DNA of 64,000 nt, from assembly GCA_964035015.1 (NCBI GenBank), contig OZ036002.1, positions 11,682,199-11,746,198 of the forward strand. The letters are read 5' to 3'. The first letter of the stretch is position 1. Every line of letters starts with the position of its first letter. A model generated the notes under the pieces. It was not told the DNA's origin, ran no database searches, and worked only from the letters and a program-made list of their open reading frames with translations. Shown one piece after another: positions 41,801-56,000 of the stretch. The stretch is from Corallium rubrum (lineage: Eukaryota; Cnidaria; Anthozoa; Scleralcyonacea; Coralliidae). The position numbers and the translations under genes are program-made.

Positions 41801-43690
41801 GATGGGTAATTGAATGTAATGAATATTTAAATATTTAGATTCACTGAAATAGTAATTTAGCTTCTGAACATGTAATACAACAAAACATTACGTCTAAATA
41901 AATATTTTGAATAATACAACTACCTCGAGTTTTGTGCTGGGCTCTTATATATGTCACAAGATTCTCTAGTATTTTCAGTATGTTTACTTTTGGTATGTTT
42001 GCATAAATTGAAATAAAATCCATATTTAGTTATCTTAGACTCTAAAGCCAAATAAATACCAGTATCCGCATGTACGCATTGCGTACCTATTTTTTTGTTT
42101 CGTTCCCCATTGACGTCACAAAAGAAACTGTCATCACAGATGAAAATAGTCCAATCGCAGTGCAGTGTTGTTGGCAGCATAAGCCAAAACTTCGATGTTA
42201 TAATGCAGTCGGATTCGTTAATGTTTTGGCGGAAATCATGATATGTTTATTTTGGGCCATGCCGCGCATCATCGGTTTTGGTAATAACCCCCTATTTAAA
42301 ACCCCAAATTTTAAATCACCGCGAGCATTTTGTCAACAGAACCAGAGCCTGCGTTATTTCCAAGCCAGCAGCACTACCACGTAGGAAAGTTAAGTACTCG
42401 AAGTAGCACACTACTCGCCAGAAAGAAAAAGGCAATAAAAATGTTTGAAATGCAAAAAGTGTTACGAAATTTAGAATTTTATTTGAAATCCAAACGGCAT
42501 GCATTTCATTAATTGGTTATAAGGAAATTCTGGTGATTGCTACGGACGTACAGATAGACTCGCGACGATCAAAAAGACATGTTTTGACAAGCCGGAATAG
42601 TTAAATTTATGCGTATAAAACGCCGAAAAACAGGCAAACCCCGGGTCAAGTCATCGAGTTTACGTTCGAGAATTAGTGAAGAATAAAAATAATCCGATGT
42701 GAAACATTGGTCGTGCAACCGGTTGCATGCAAAATGCGCTATTAAAAACATGCTTATCTTGCCTAGCTGTATTAATATCTTGTCAGTAATCAGCTTATCT
42801 ATACAAGTGCGTGAATTTTGGTTGGAGTTTATGTAGTACTTGGTACCAGCTTAAGCGGCGTTTAGACCGAGTGCCTGTGCGTGCCCATGCTTTTGGTGTT
42901 TCTTGGCGCCAAAATTGTTTTGTCGATGTGTTTCCACTGTTTGTCCCTATTAAGAATGTATGTTGGCTCCGTTTAATGTATGTTGGTTTGGTTAAAAGCG
43001 CTGGGCATAAAAATCCTGCTCAGATTGGTGCTCGTGCCCGGCACGGTTGCTTGGGCACCGTGCTCGGTTTTTCGCTCGGGTACGATGTTCGGACTAGTGG
43101 TTTTCGACAAGATATACCAGTTGCTTGTTGCTGTGTCTATACCGATACAGTTTTCCACTTGCAAAATGTTTGCGAGAACGGCGACATTTCTATTGAACAA
43201 ATAGATTTCTAATTAGTTGCAGCCGAGAGTTCACAGCTTTGTTCGTTTACGCAGTACTCTATATAAGAGCTGGGAAAGTAGCGACCGTTTACGGAAGGAA
43301 AAATTGCAAGCTAACAATAGACACTTCCAGAATTCGCTTCAATGCCCACGAAACAATGGCCCCAACTCGAGGTTGCCAAAGAGATCGTAATTCATTTACC
43401 GTTATACTTCATATTCAACCTCGATTTCAAGCCGTTGTTCGTGCTCACTGAAGCAAATTCGGGAAGTGTCCATAAAAACGCTATAGCGACGTTGCGACAA
43501 CCACTTGTGCAGAAAATAATTTAATTCAAGGTGTCTAGGCGCGTGCGTGCGTGCGAATGCAGAAAAACTTTAAATCTAAATATAGTCACGCCATACAGAA
43601 TATGGTAAAACGCAGCAAGTAATTTCAAAAGTTAATTGCTTTTAGTCTTTAAACACACATTTTTGTACGTCAAGTTTTTTGGGGGTCCAT
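41801..43690. other. Intergenic stretch downstream of the matrix gene
   Basis: I see no supported exon. A GC-richer patch at 42,850-43,130 has words such as gtgcccggcacgg that recur in the repeat patch at 38,885. Scattered ORFs of 60-130 codons on both strands overlap each other and lack motifs. Confidence 0.35.
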
Positions 43691-43696
43691 CGATGC

Positions 43697-44017
43697 TCAA
43701 GCGTCAGTCTTGCTGTTGCATGCCTCTTTGACAAGAGCATTCGAAATAGATTCCAGATTCTCAAAATCAGCTTCGAACTGCAAAGGCTTGTCGCTGTCGC
43801 TGGCTTTGCTTGCCATTTCCTGCAATTTACTACGGAATTTTGAAATCGTTTTCTCCTGTCCCATTCCAACTGTTATGACCTTTACACCATTGTCCTTAAG
43901 TTTCTGCGCCTCTTCCACCTGAACATTTTTGCCTCCCTTGTCTGTCGCTTGGCCATCAGTGAAAAGCATCAGAACATTGGGAACGTCCGGTCGATCTCCA
44001 CTTTTCCCATTGAAAAC
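43697..44017 (-). CDS. Matrix gene, last exon: vWA second half and stop
   Basis: The acceptor (ttatttgtgaag) at 44,018 joins in phase 0. The exon starts [17 protein letters not shown], has the MIDAS-type motif LFTDGQATD, then KVITVGMGQ, and ends CNSKTDA before TGA. The late cysteine probably pairs with the CEG cysteine at the start of the vWA domain. Confidence 0.85.
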   Translation of the reverse strand, partial: VFNGKSGDRPDVPNVLMLFTDGQATDKGGKNVQVEEAQKLKDNGVKVITVGMGQEKTISKFRSKLQEMASKASDSDKPLQFEADFENLESISNALVKEACNSKTDA

Positions 44018-47000
44018 CTTCACAAATAAAAATAGATCCATTTATTCGCGATACTTATGAAATAAGTGAGTAACATACAACCCGCACTATGAGTGGGGGT
44101 GATCCGTGCTTGACTATTGACCTAAATATAACTCGATTGCGGGTTCCTATATCAAGGACTGACTGATTATAAACCCCAACCCAAGATCTGACGCATTTCG
44201 GACATGAACAGGATTACCCGAATAGTGAACCAACATGGCGTTTTATGGAACATGTGTTATCAGCTTGTTCAGTTCATGTCTCGCTAAACTAATCCTAACC
44301 CAAACCTAATCCCTAATCCCAATCCCAACCAGTAACCCCCAACTCCAGCCCTAATTAGCGAGACATGGGATGTATAGTGTCCCAAATGCAGTGACTAGAA
44401 AGACGCGAGAACGAGGATTGGACTAGCGTGCGAGCAGACGTTCTTTCGGGGCGAGGCGAAAACACGAGGAGAAAGAACGTCTGCCGTCAAACCCTATAAT
44501 TAGCCTTCCGCCCCTTGACACCTGGCATGTAAACAAACTGCAAGGTGACTCGCCTTCGGCGTATCTACACTGGCGAAATAAATGTCTACCTACAATACTG
44601 TGACGATATCGTTAATTGACTGCCATTGCTCTGCAATAAAGGAAACCTCGTGATTTCCTTTTAATCCTATTTAAGTATCCAAGGCAGTTGATTTGCCAAT
44701 TCTTTCACTGGCCGCCTTTTCCAGAAGTTCACGCTGATTTCACTGGGGATTTTTCTGCTAAACTGAACGCATTGAAAGTTGAGCAAAACGTCTCGGCTTC
44801 ACAGCAAATGACCTTCGTTATTTAAAAGTTAACTGAACGATTTTGTCGCAACACAAGCGAAAATATTAAACGATCCCAACCACATTCTGATAATGAAAGT
44901 GAAAGTTAGAAACCGTTGGCCAATCATAATAGAAGCGGAAGTAGCAGAGACATTATAAGCCAATCAGAACATTAGTCCGCCACACGGACTAGAGAATTTA
45001 TTTTTGAATGGATTGTCCACAGACTGTCTTCTCTTCTCCCAAAGCCACACACCCCTGAAGACAGTCTGTTTACAGGCTAGGATTGGACATGCAGTAGAAC
45101 GAGGAGAGAGTGTACAGCTGGGAGAACAGAAGTACACTAATAGAAGTATACTATAATAAAAAATCCATCTTTTCTCATGCAGTTGTAACCGCTGACCTTT
45201 GTCTAAACTTTAATCGGACTGCGGGCGCAGTTGAGCCCACAGTAAGGTAAACATAAGCCAAAAGTCAGCGGTTGTTATCAGAAAAATAACCCGTATTTCC
45301 GTTACTTTGTTAGTCAGTTTTTGGAGAGCAAATGTTCGGTGACTTACAAAGGTCAATCCTGACATTTTCCACGTAAGATCATGTCTAACTAACTGATCGA
45401 TACATAACGCAACAGAATTCATAAGCTTACCTGTTCTCTTGCTTTTCTCAGTGCAGCCCCTGTTGCAGTTTGTGATCTTAAATAGTTCATGTTCTTTACG
45501 CCTTCGTCAACCTCTTCCAGTGTGTTTTTATCTCCGAGATTAAATTCAATTCTGGTTTTCACCGGCTCACCAAACTGCACGAGAGCAATTCGAGTCTTAT
45601 CGGAGCCAACTTCAAATTTCTTGTTCAACTTTTCAATAAATTCTTTTATTTTGGCGAAATTCGCCTTGCGTACGCCTCCTGATCCATCCACCACGAACAG
45701 AAGATCGAGCTTTGTACCTTCACATTTAGCTTCTATAGATCGCAAGATTTTGAGAAAAGAACTTGTTTAGAAAAAAAGGAACAATCTCTGCGAAATTTCA
45801 CACGCCGTGTCACATTTAATTTGAATTCAAAAACTCATTAATAATTCATGAGGAAAACACAAAAGAAAATCATGACCGTATCGTGTCTTTATGTGTGATA
45901 AAGATACCTCTTGATTTACATAAACTTTAGCTTTGATTTTCTCGGCTTAGACAAGGTTATTTTTCAAACTTACTACGCCAATGAACTTTCCAAGTGGTTC
46001 GCTTTTGAAGCCGTTCAATAAACTCGCAGTTCGTGTTTTATCAGATATAAAAACACTCGGCTTCGCCTCGTGTCTTTATATCTGATAAAACACTCCTGCT
46101 CGTTTATTAAACGGTACTTAAAATACACATTAATAATTCATGAAGAAAATTCAAAAGAAATGAATGTTTAAACAGGTGTTGTAAATCGGATACGGCATTG
46201 ATTAATAAAACATCAATGCTGTATCCGATTTACAGCATACTAATTAGGACCACTGGCTCAAATTGAGCTTTTTCCTTGTTTAAATTTCGGCTCGCCATTG
46301 TAAATCCCATACAGTTCGGCCGCTCATATTGTATCTATTATTGACATGTACACTTATCAAAGTCATTAATAATTCATAAGGAAAATTCAAAAGAAATGAA
46401 TGTTTAATCAATAATAAAGACTTATTAACCGAGTGCGAGGTCTGTACGGGAAAGTATTTGCCCAAGGTTTTCGTACAGACCGAGCGACGAAGGAGCGAGG
46501 TTTGTGCGATAAAACCGATGGCAAATACTTTCCAGTATAGACCGAGCAAACGAGGTTAATAAGGAATTTATTATATGGCTATTGGTTCATTTTAGTTTTA
46601 AGCTTCTAGCGTTGTTTTCGTCTTCGGAGTATGCTGTTTACCTTATTACATGTTCACTTTTTCGTGTCGTTTCTTGGCCTTATTTACACCAGTTCGGCTT
46701 TTTGTGTCGTATTTTTAGATAAACAGCTTTAAAGAAAACCAGCACTAATGTTCCAACACATTTTATTGTTCAGAATATTTGAATAAAGATACCCAAGTTC
46801 TCTTTTATTTGTATTCAAATCAACTCAGAAATCTTCCCGCCAAAACTTACAGGGCCGAGAAAAAAGCGTATTGACCCCGAGGTCAATATCGTAAAATCCC
46901 GACCTCTCGGGAACCAATCAGCGTGCGTCGTTTTGCCTACGGACTGGAAATCAAACCCAGCCATATAATAATTGTAAATACTGTTAGAACATTGATAAAT

Positions 47001-50000
47001 TAAACATCAATGTTTTATCAAAGTTAAAGACACTAGTGGGTTAAATTCAGCCTTTGCATGCCCCCGGACCCCCCTAAAAATCTATTTTGATTTCGGCTTC
47101 CCCCTTTCAAAATCTTGGCTACGTGCCTGATTACTCTGCATGGCTTACGTTTTCTGAACGCATCTAAAAGTTACTGTTCATGACCCCACGTTTCGACACC
47201 CCGATCTATATATAGTGTCTTCATCAAAGATGCTCGTTGTGAAAAAACGTCCCACATTTATAGTATCAAATAGAACCGATGACGTTATCTTTCATGCAAC
47301 AAGATGCAAATAGGCTTCTGTATTGAAACGTCACCATCGGCTCTATTTGAGAGTATAAATATGGGACCTTTCTTCACAACAATCACCCTCGATGAAGACA
47401 CTAGATCAAAGTGTCAAAACTTGGTCATGAACAGTAACTTTTTAAGTTGCGTTGAAAAAACTTTTAAGCCAGAATAACGTTAAACTGTCAGATTTTTTTA
47501 AAGTGCTTATGTCACAAAAATTTTTTTTGACTTTTGAGTAGAGGACAAAAAGTTAGTTAATGGGTTCTTTAGCATTTTTCGGTTTTCTCTTTTCATTCGC
47601 GAGATATGCGGCTCTAAACAGCAATTTTCGTGAAAATGTCGCGTATCAACAAGAGTCTGGGACGAGCGTGGTGTGACGTAGCTTAAGGGACTTATTAATT
47701 TTAACAATAGCTTTTTAGTACTCCTTCACATGTTAATTCGAACCTCCGTCCCTTAAGCTACGTCACACGGCTGTCGCCCCAGACCCTTTTCCGTTTTTTT
47801 CTCGGGCGCGACAATTTTTTGCTAAAAGCCAATTTTTCAAGGTTTAGAGCCGCATATCTCGCGAATGAAAAGAGAAAACCGAAAAATGTTAAAGAACCTA
47901 TTAACTAACTTTTTGTCCTCTACTCAAAAGTCAAAAAAATTTTTGTGACATAAGCACTTTAACATTAAAGCCTAGTTTACATGGGCAATTTTTCTTTGGC
48001 AATTTTCAACTTGACAAGTTTTATTTGCCCGTGTGTATGAGGAAACATGGCAAGTTTTTCCTCGACAAGTCTCCCTTTTGAAAAGCTGGCATGCCAGCTT
48101 TTCAACAAGGAGACTTGTCAAGGAAAAACTTGTCAAGGAAAAATTGCTCGTGTAAACTAGGCTTAATAGGCGAGTTTCAGGGTGTTGCGCGCGCATCAAT
48201 TTTCAAAAAACCAGCAAGCCCCACTCAAAGTAGACATAGAAGGCATATAGATATAATTTCTGGATGTTTAACGCTGTTATTCTGCTATTGTTGGCACGCT
48301 AGCATGTCTGTTTGCCCTTGCTTACTTTGTCGGGAGCCCGCCAAGAGCCCGCAAATTCCTTTGAAAAATACCCTGAAATTCGCCTATTATAAAACTTCCC
48401 TACGTGAACGAGGGTAATCATACGTTGATTTAAAAAAATTCTTCCAAAGATACTAGATTCATTTCATTTCAAAATTTTCCTAGAAAACATTCACTCTACA
48501 GCATTTCTACTGCGAGATTAACTTCTCAAGTCTTTCCTTCGTAATTCGCAGAACATTTACATGAATAAAATAACAATTTTAAAGCCAATAGTTTAAAGGG
48601 CATATGACTCGAAAATTAAGTTTGTCTTGTTGAAAAGAACATTTAAAATGATAAAATGACATCTTTTGCAGTTTTTGGTTTCCTTGCTTCGTTTTGGAGA
48701 TATTCCAGCTTGTTTGACATGCAAATGACACAACTTATTACGTCACATGTGCATAATCATGAGTTATCAGAAAAGGTTAGATATCTTTGCTATTACGAAA
48801 ACATGGGCTTAACTCAAAGGAAGCATGTGCGTGTTTCTACCCACAACACCAAACATGTAGAATTCCAAGTGATTTCGTTTCACAATAGCAAAGATATGTA
48901 ACCTTCCCTCGGTAACACATAATACTCATTATGCAGGTGTGACGTAAAAAGTTGTGCATTTGCATATCAAACAAACTGGAATATCTCAAAAACGAAGCAA
49001 GGAAACCAAAAACTACAAAAGATGTTAATTTATCATTTTAAATGTTCTTTTCAATAAGACAAACTTAATTTTCGAGTCATATGCCCTTTAAAGACTAACA
49101 TGTCTCATTCTCTGATAACTTATGCAATCAAAAACAACATAATCTGCATTCCAACCTTCACAAGTTTTCCCCTGGAAATCTCCAACACATTTACATGAAA
49201 ATGAGTCTCCTTCATTGGTACATACTCCATCATTCTTACATGGCGATGAATCACAAGGCTTTCGCTTCAGTTCTGGTGATTGAAAAAAAAAGGAAAATTT
49301 GGAAAGGGAAATTCAAACGAAGTTAATATTTAATTAGTGCCTATAGAACAAAAATTAAATCTGTCTTATTTGAAAGAACACTTAAAATCATGCACGGAGT
49401 AACAGCTTTTGCAGTTCTTCGTTTTCTTCCATCGTTTTTAAAGATATTTCAGGTGGTTTGTTAAATAATTGACGTCACATGCATGTGCACGATTCAAAGC
49501 AAAGTTATCTTAAGTTCAAACAATGATTTCGTCTTGGACTTAGGCACGCAAAACCCCTTTTTTCATTCAACATACTTTTAAATATGCATTGAGGTTAAGA
49601 AATTATATTGAAACATGTACATATTCCATAATTATAAATTAATGTGGATACGATCACTAGTCCCACTAGACATCAATTTTGAGCGTCTGTTACGCGACAT
49701 AAAAATATTCTCCTCTTAGGGGCTGTTTACTTGAGCTGGCCATAATCAATCGAGATATGGTCTGGAAACTCAGCTAAAGTCTTTGGTCTATCTTTTTGTT
49801 TGCCTTTATGCATTTTTGTGCACGGTGTACGGTCACTGAACACATTGTATTTTAGTATAATGAACGAATTGTCCAATAATAACGTTTCAGTTCAACCACT
49901 CAACCGTGCTATTTAAATATTAATAAACCTAAAACAAAGTATGTGCACGGTGAAAGGTACGGTTCAACAAAATCCCAGCTCATTATAGGCGCTTTTCCAG

Positions 50001-53000
50001 ACCATTTTTCCAGCCGGCCGGGTTAGCCAGGTTAACTTGGCTCACGCGATTGATTAGGATCTCACTGTGGTTCTGAAACTCGCATAAACTAAATATACGA
50101 AGAAGAATTGGCTTAGTTTAGATGTAAACGAATCCCAACGTTGATTAAAATCTCCTTTTGTTATTAATATTTACACCCGAACAGTGATATAGGGAGCTAC
50201 AACGGTCGCCAACACCTATTTTAAAAGGGGTTGCACAATAGAATAATAGCATGTGGTGAACAGCTTTGTGTCTACATACGTAGTTTGTTTTCACTATAAA
50301 ACAATCAATACAGCACTAACAGAGTTAAAGAAATTCAAAGTGTTGGTCTCTAGGTTAATCTAAAATATTGATTGTTACTGTTACTAAAGAAAATGTTAAG
50401 TTTGATAAGGATTTGTCCGCTTAAGAGAGATTAATTTGCTCACTGGAAGCCAAAGCCAAGATTATGATGTAACTGTATCAACGCCATGCAAAATGGCTGA
50501 ACTACTTTCCCATGGGTTGTTTAAGAAAGGTCCTCAATATCAAATGGCAAGATAAGGTTCCAGACACCGAGGTCCTACATACACCTGGCCAAACAAGCAC
50601 ATAATGCTAAAGAAGGCTCAACTGAGATGGGCTGGCCACACGGCCCGCATGGAGGACTCGCTTGGCCAGACGACTGTTATGGTGAACTTCAAGAAGGGAA
50701 AAGATCGCATGGTGGTCAAAAGAAGCGGTTCAAGGATACACTGAAGGCATCTCTGAAGGTGCTCAATCTGGACAATTGGGAAGACCTTGCCTCAGACAGA
50801 AGTGGCGACACAGTTTACACCTAGGTGCTAACAGTTATAAAGAAAAGAGAATCCTGAAATCAAGACAAAACAATGATTCTGCGATGGATCCAGGCTCCTC
50901 AATGCCGTTACTGCCCAAAACTCTTCAGAGCGAGGATCGGCCTCACAAGCCACCTACGCACCCACAACACCCAACAACAGTGAATGATTGACAGACGTCG
51001 TCATCTTCGAAATCGATGAACGAACATCATTACAGTATGTAACTATAGTTGCAATAAACAAAACAGTTAATTAAGATACCTTCGCAGGTCACTCCTTCGT
51101 AATTCTCAGCACATCGACATAAAAATGAATCCCCTTCGTTGCTACAACATCCACCGTTTTTACAAGGCGACGAGTCACAAGGCTTTGGCTTCAGCTCTGG
51201 AATTGATATATGGACCTGGGAGTTTACTTACAAGATTTAGAACTTTCTGATCAAATACATCTATCATAAAAATGTCATCTTCATGCGTGGACTTTTTGCA
51301 AACGAGGCAAAACTGCGGCATGGTATATTTGGTCTCTCGATTCAAATCGATCGGGTTCCTAATCTGTCGTCACACTGATTCAAACGAGCGTAATAAGTTT
51401 AACCAGTGGGACACCATAGAAACCTGATCTTCTCGACTGGCTCGGATGACATGGTAAACAAAATGGCGGCAATGAAAACCGATTGAGGAAACAGAGCATA
51501 AAAAATATCAACTTACTTAAGAGAGCGAAACCTGTGTAAAGTAATATCGGATTTCTCGAACTTTAACTCGGTAAACATGTCTGTCATGTCTGAGGAATGA
51601 CGAAGAGTTTACGTTTTTTATAGAAAACCAGTGTAAAATGGCAATCAATTTACCAAGCCTTTATGACAGAAATATTCGCCTAAGAGTGCTGGAAATAGTG
51701 TTTCAGGGCATCAAACTTCAAAATTTACTAGGGAAGCAAGCCCCCAGACCCTCATAGCTAAATCTGGATTTGGAAAGGTGCATAAATTGGACACCCTGCT
51801 GATAAAAAAGTCGGTCCCAACACGAAAAGCACACCCCTCTCTCACCACCCATAGATCACACTACAGATCACAATACAGATTTTTTTATCCTCACAGTTCA
51901 AAATCGAAAACTTCAAGCTTAAAACTGAAGTTCATAAGGACAAAATTTTTGCAAAAAAAGATATGTTACAATTTTGATGGGAGAGTCTATATAAGTACCA
52001 TAAATATGTAAACTCCCCAGTTCCATATAAGCACTTTAAAGCCAACACTTTAACGTTACAGTTTCTGATATCCTGTGTACTTATTAAGAAAAACATAAAC
52101 TCCATTCAAACCTTCACAAGTTTTCCCCTGGAAATCTCCAACACATTTACATGAAAATGAATTTCCTTTATTGGTACACACTCCACCATTCTTACAGGGC
52201 GATGAATCACATGGCTTCGGCTTGGGTTCTAGAATTAATGGCAATGACAAATTTAAAGCCAATAGTTCAAAGGGTCGAAAATATGTCGTCAAATTTGTTT
52301 TATCCAAATTTGTAGTCAGGCTTCAGTGAGTCTCAAGATTTTAGCAATCTTTTTGATAACCTAACCACAACATAAACCCTAACACTAATCAGAAATCTGG
52401 TTTGACCCATAGCTTTTTGAAAAAAACATATTTAATGACGTATTTTGCAAAAGTCGAGAAAGGACTGGATGGGTCCCTTCAAGTCATCCCTTTTAGCCGA
52501 AACCAGTTTAAAGTGCCAATGCAGCGGAATTTCACCCCAGTTTTTTATGATTGCATTTGAAAGAACACTTAAAATGACAAAGTAACATCTTTTGTAGAAT
52601 TTCGTTTCCTTGCTTCATTCTTGAGATATTCAGGTTTGCTTGATATGTAAATGACCTACTTATGACATCACACTGCATAATGACTTTTTAGAAAAGTAGG
52701 ATTTTCTTTGAGAGTACTTATCGAAAGTACTTAAAAATTTTCACGTACATGCATGTAGCCATGACTGGTCACTAAACGTGCGTAGTTGTGTGTACAATAT
52801 TTGGACCATCCTAAAATTGATGCTCTTTCAAAAAGTCATTATGCAGTGTGATGTTATAAGTAGGTCATTTATTTGCATATCAAACAAACCTGAATATCTC
52901 AAGAATGAAGCAAGGAAACGAAATTCTACAAAAGATGTTACTTTGTCATTTTCAATGTTCTTTCAAACCAGACAAACTTAATTTTCGCTGCATTGGTACT

Positions 53001-56000
53001 TTAAAGATTAACATGTAATATTTTCTGGGAAGGGAGCACGGGTGGCGTGTGCTGTTAGGACGCTGCCTCTCACCAATAGTTAAGCCCGGGTTAGACGGGG
53101 CTAGCATTTCGCTAGGTGACCGTCTGGGAATAACCCCGTCCTCGAGCTTGGGCCATGTGAGTAGAGTTTAGTTGCTCTCTCCTGTGCTTCGATGGTTTTT
53201 CACCGGGGTCTCCAGTTTTTCTCCCCCCGCAAAATCAACACCATCTAGGATAGGAGTGGCGCCCACACCTGCCTTAGGGTCGTAGCCAACGAAAGAGGTA
53301 CATTCTGGCTACCTCAGACTGTGGTTGACCAATATTTTCTAGATATTTTCTGATAACTTAGGCAATTAAAAACAACATATAATACATTCCCACCTTCACA
53401 AGTTTTCCCCTTGAAACCTCCAACACATTTACATGAAAATGAATCTCCTTCATTGGTACACACTCCACCATTCTTACAAGGAGATGAATCACATGGCTTC
53501 GGTTTGGATTCTGAAATTGAAAGAAATAAATTTAAAGTGGCTATAAAAGAAAAATTTAGGTCCGTCTTATTTAAAAGAAATACTTAAAAAAACAAAGCAA
53601 TATCTTTGGAAATTTTTTTCGTTTCCTGTGCAAAACGAAAAAATTCACTTCAGTTTTTTAAAGTGCCTATTTAGTTAGAGATTAGTTAGAGACTTTATTT
53701 CAAGAGGGTAACACTTGACATTAATAAAAATGATGAACTTGTGGCCCTCTATATACCGAATTTATAATATCATATACTACAATTTTTACATTACATATAA
53801 GTCTACTTTTAAATCAATATTTACAATTGGTACTGTGAATTAGTAATATATATTAATAAAACAAAATTAATATGTTATGGTAAAATTAAAGAGATGAAAA
53901 GGAGAGTGTCTCTCGTTGATTTGTTAAAAAATATTTAAGAAAGTTTCTTTTAAAGTTATTTGCACTAGAACTTTTCTTTAAGTCAGTAGAAATACCATTT
54001 CAAGCCCTGATGGTAGTAGCAGTAAAGGTTCGGCTCCCCTCTACAGTAGCCTAGTTCTTTTATATCGAGGGCAACATAAATTAAGTTTAGAAAACCTAGT
54101 ATTTCTTGTACGAATGTCGGCATTTCTTACGAGCAGATCATTAATTTTATATAGTTTGGTGAAAGTCCATTTAAACGTTTATAGACTATATCATGGTCGG
54201 GGGTTTTACATATTCAGGATATTTGAAGTGACGTCAAAAGAGGAATTTGTCTATACAAAAACCGTATGGCTAACGTCAGACGATTTTACTCGGCAAGGGA
54301 AGACGCCTGCAGGTAGTCAAGGGGTTACAACACGGGATAATATGGAAAGAATCACATTTTTCGCACCTATATAGCCAACTATTTCGCACGATAGATACGA
54401 TAACCCCCCGGTCCATATATAATAGACACTTCAACGTACCTTTAATGCAACCATAAAACTCAACCCTCATAGCACAATAACTTCTCCAGGTTTGGGGTGT
54501 ATCCTGATAAAGCGAGCTTTTATTGCAGGCGATAGAGCATTGTCAACGACAGTTGTTCGGTCAGTATTTCCATCGAACACCTTTATTCATAAAAGAAAAG
54601 TAAAATGGATTTGCTTCAATACTTTTGGAGATATCCTTGTAACAGACAAACGGACTAATAAAACAGGTAATTAAAGTGGAGCAATGAGTGGTAACTAACT
54701 TCGTAGCTGGAAGAACATTTGTCTAACCTTTACATGTATCTTATTAATAAGTAATAGCATGATTTCTCGTGCAATGTTTGGGGAAAAAACACGCACTCGT
54801 GAGTTTTTCTAAGACCTCAAATATATAGCAATGCACAATTTTGATAGTCTTTGAAAAACTCACTCGTGTATGTCTTTTCCAAATTGCACTCGAAACCATG
54901 CTATTATAGCTGTACATACAGACTTACGTTCTGTGTTGCACAGTGGTTTGATTTTGTGTACACGCCCTGCTTATTAATAATAAAATACATTTCCTTCTCT
55001 TACCTCGATCTGTCCGTGTTGTTTGATAAAAGTGAAATCTTTTCCATCATTGCTGTACGAAACCGTGTAGGTCGTTACCCATTGATTCACATTCTGCCGA
55101 CCTTGGGTGGCGATCTTTGTGACTATTCCTGGTCCTCCAAGATCAACTTGAAGCCATGGGTTCTCATCGTCATTCTTCGTAGTCCAAGCATCTCTTCTTT
55201 GTCCATTTACTATGGAATTCAACCTGCCGCCGTTAGCTGGGCTAAATTTATCACTCCACGACGAAGAAGCTGTCAGTTGTGAAGCTAGAATTTTACCATT
55301 TTCCATGCCAAGAGCGTGTGGATTCTCGCAGCCTAAAACGCCAAAAAGAAAGAAGAGTTTAGGAAGTTTGTTTTTTCGGATTTCTCGATAAGTAATGGAG
55401 TTGTGTAGCAAGTCAAAGTTATAAGTAATATATCCAACACTCGTCAGTGTTCGTCCTCCGATTTCTAAATACAGCCAAGCAGATTGAAAATACGAGGCGA
55501 AGCCGAGTTTGTTTAACCAGCTTGGCTGTATTTAGACATCGGAGGATGAACAATGACGAGTGTTGGATATAGCTTCTCAAACAAATCTATATTTTAAGAG
55601 AAAATCGATCTCAAAGTTTGGTAAATTTGATAATCTTCCTCCGATTTCCAAATACTGAATAAATAGTGATTTCTTTTGAATTTTCCTTATGAATTATTAA
55701 TGAGTTTGAGAATGTAATATATACCTTCGCAGGTTTTTCCCAGATAACCTCCAACACATTTACAAGAAAATGAATCCGCTTCATTGGTACACACTCCGCC
55801 ATTCTGACAAGGCGATGAATCACATGGCTTGGCTTCTAAAACCGGAGAAGGTTTACACAGCAAAAAATGATTTTCTTATTAAGAATTTTTTTTCTTATTT
55901 TAAGAAAAATTTTCTTAAAACAAGAAAATCATTTTCTTAGAAAGAAATAAATTCTTAAAATAAGAAAATCATTTTCTCAGTAAGAAAAAAAATTCTTAAA

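Noticed and set aside
42811..43212. 133-codon plus-strand ORF downstream of the matrix gene
   Set aside because: Overlapped by ORFs on both strands and partly made of a dispersed repeat also seen near 38,885.
44288..44345. Interstitial telomere repeat
   Set aside because: taaccctaacc-like words are degenerate and few; no regular TTAGGG array.
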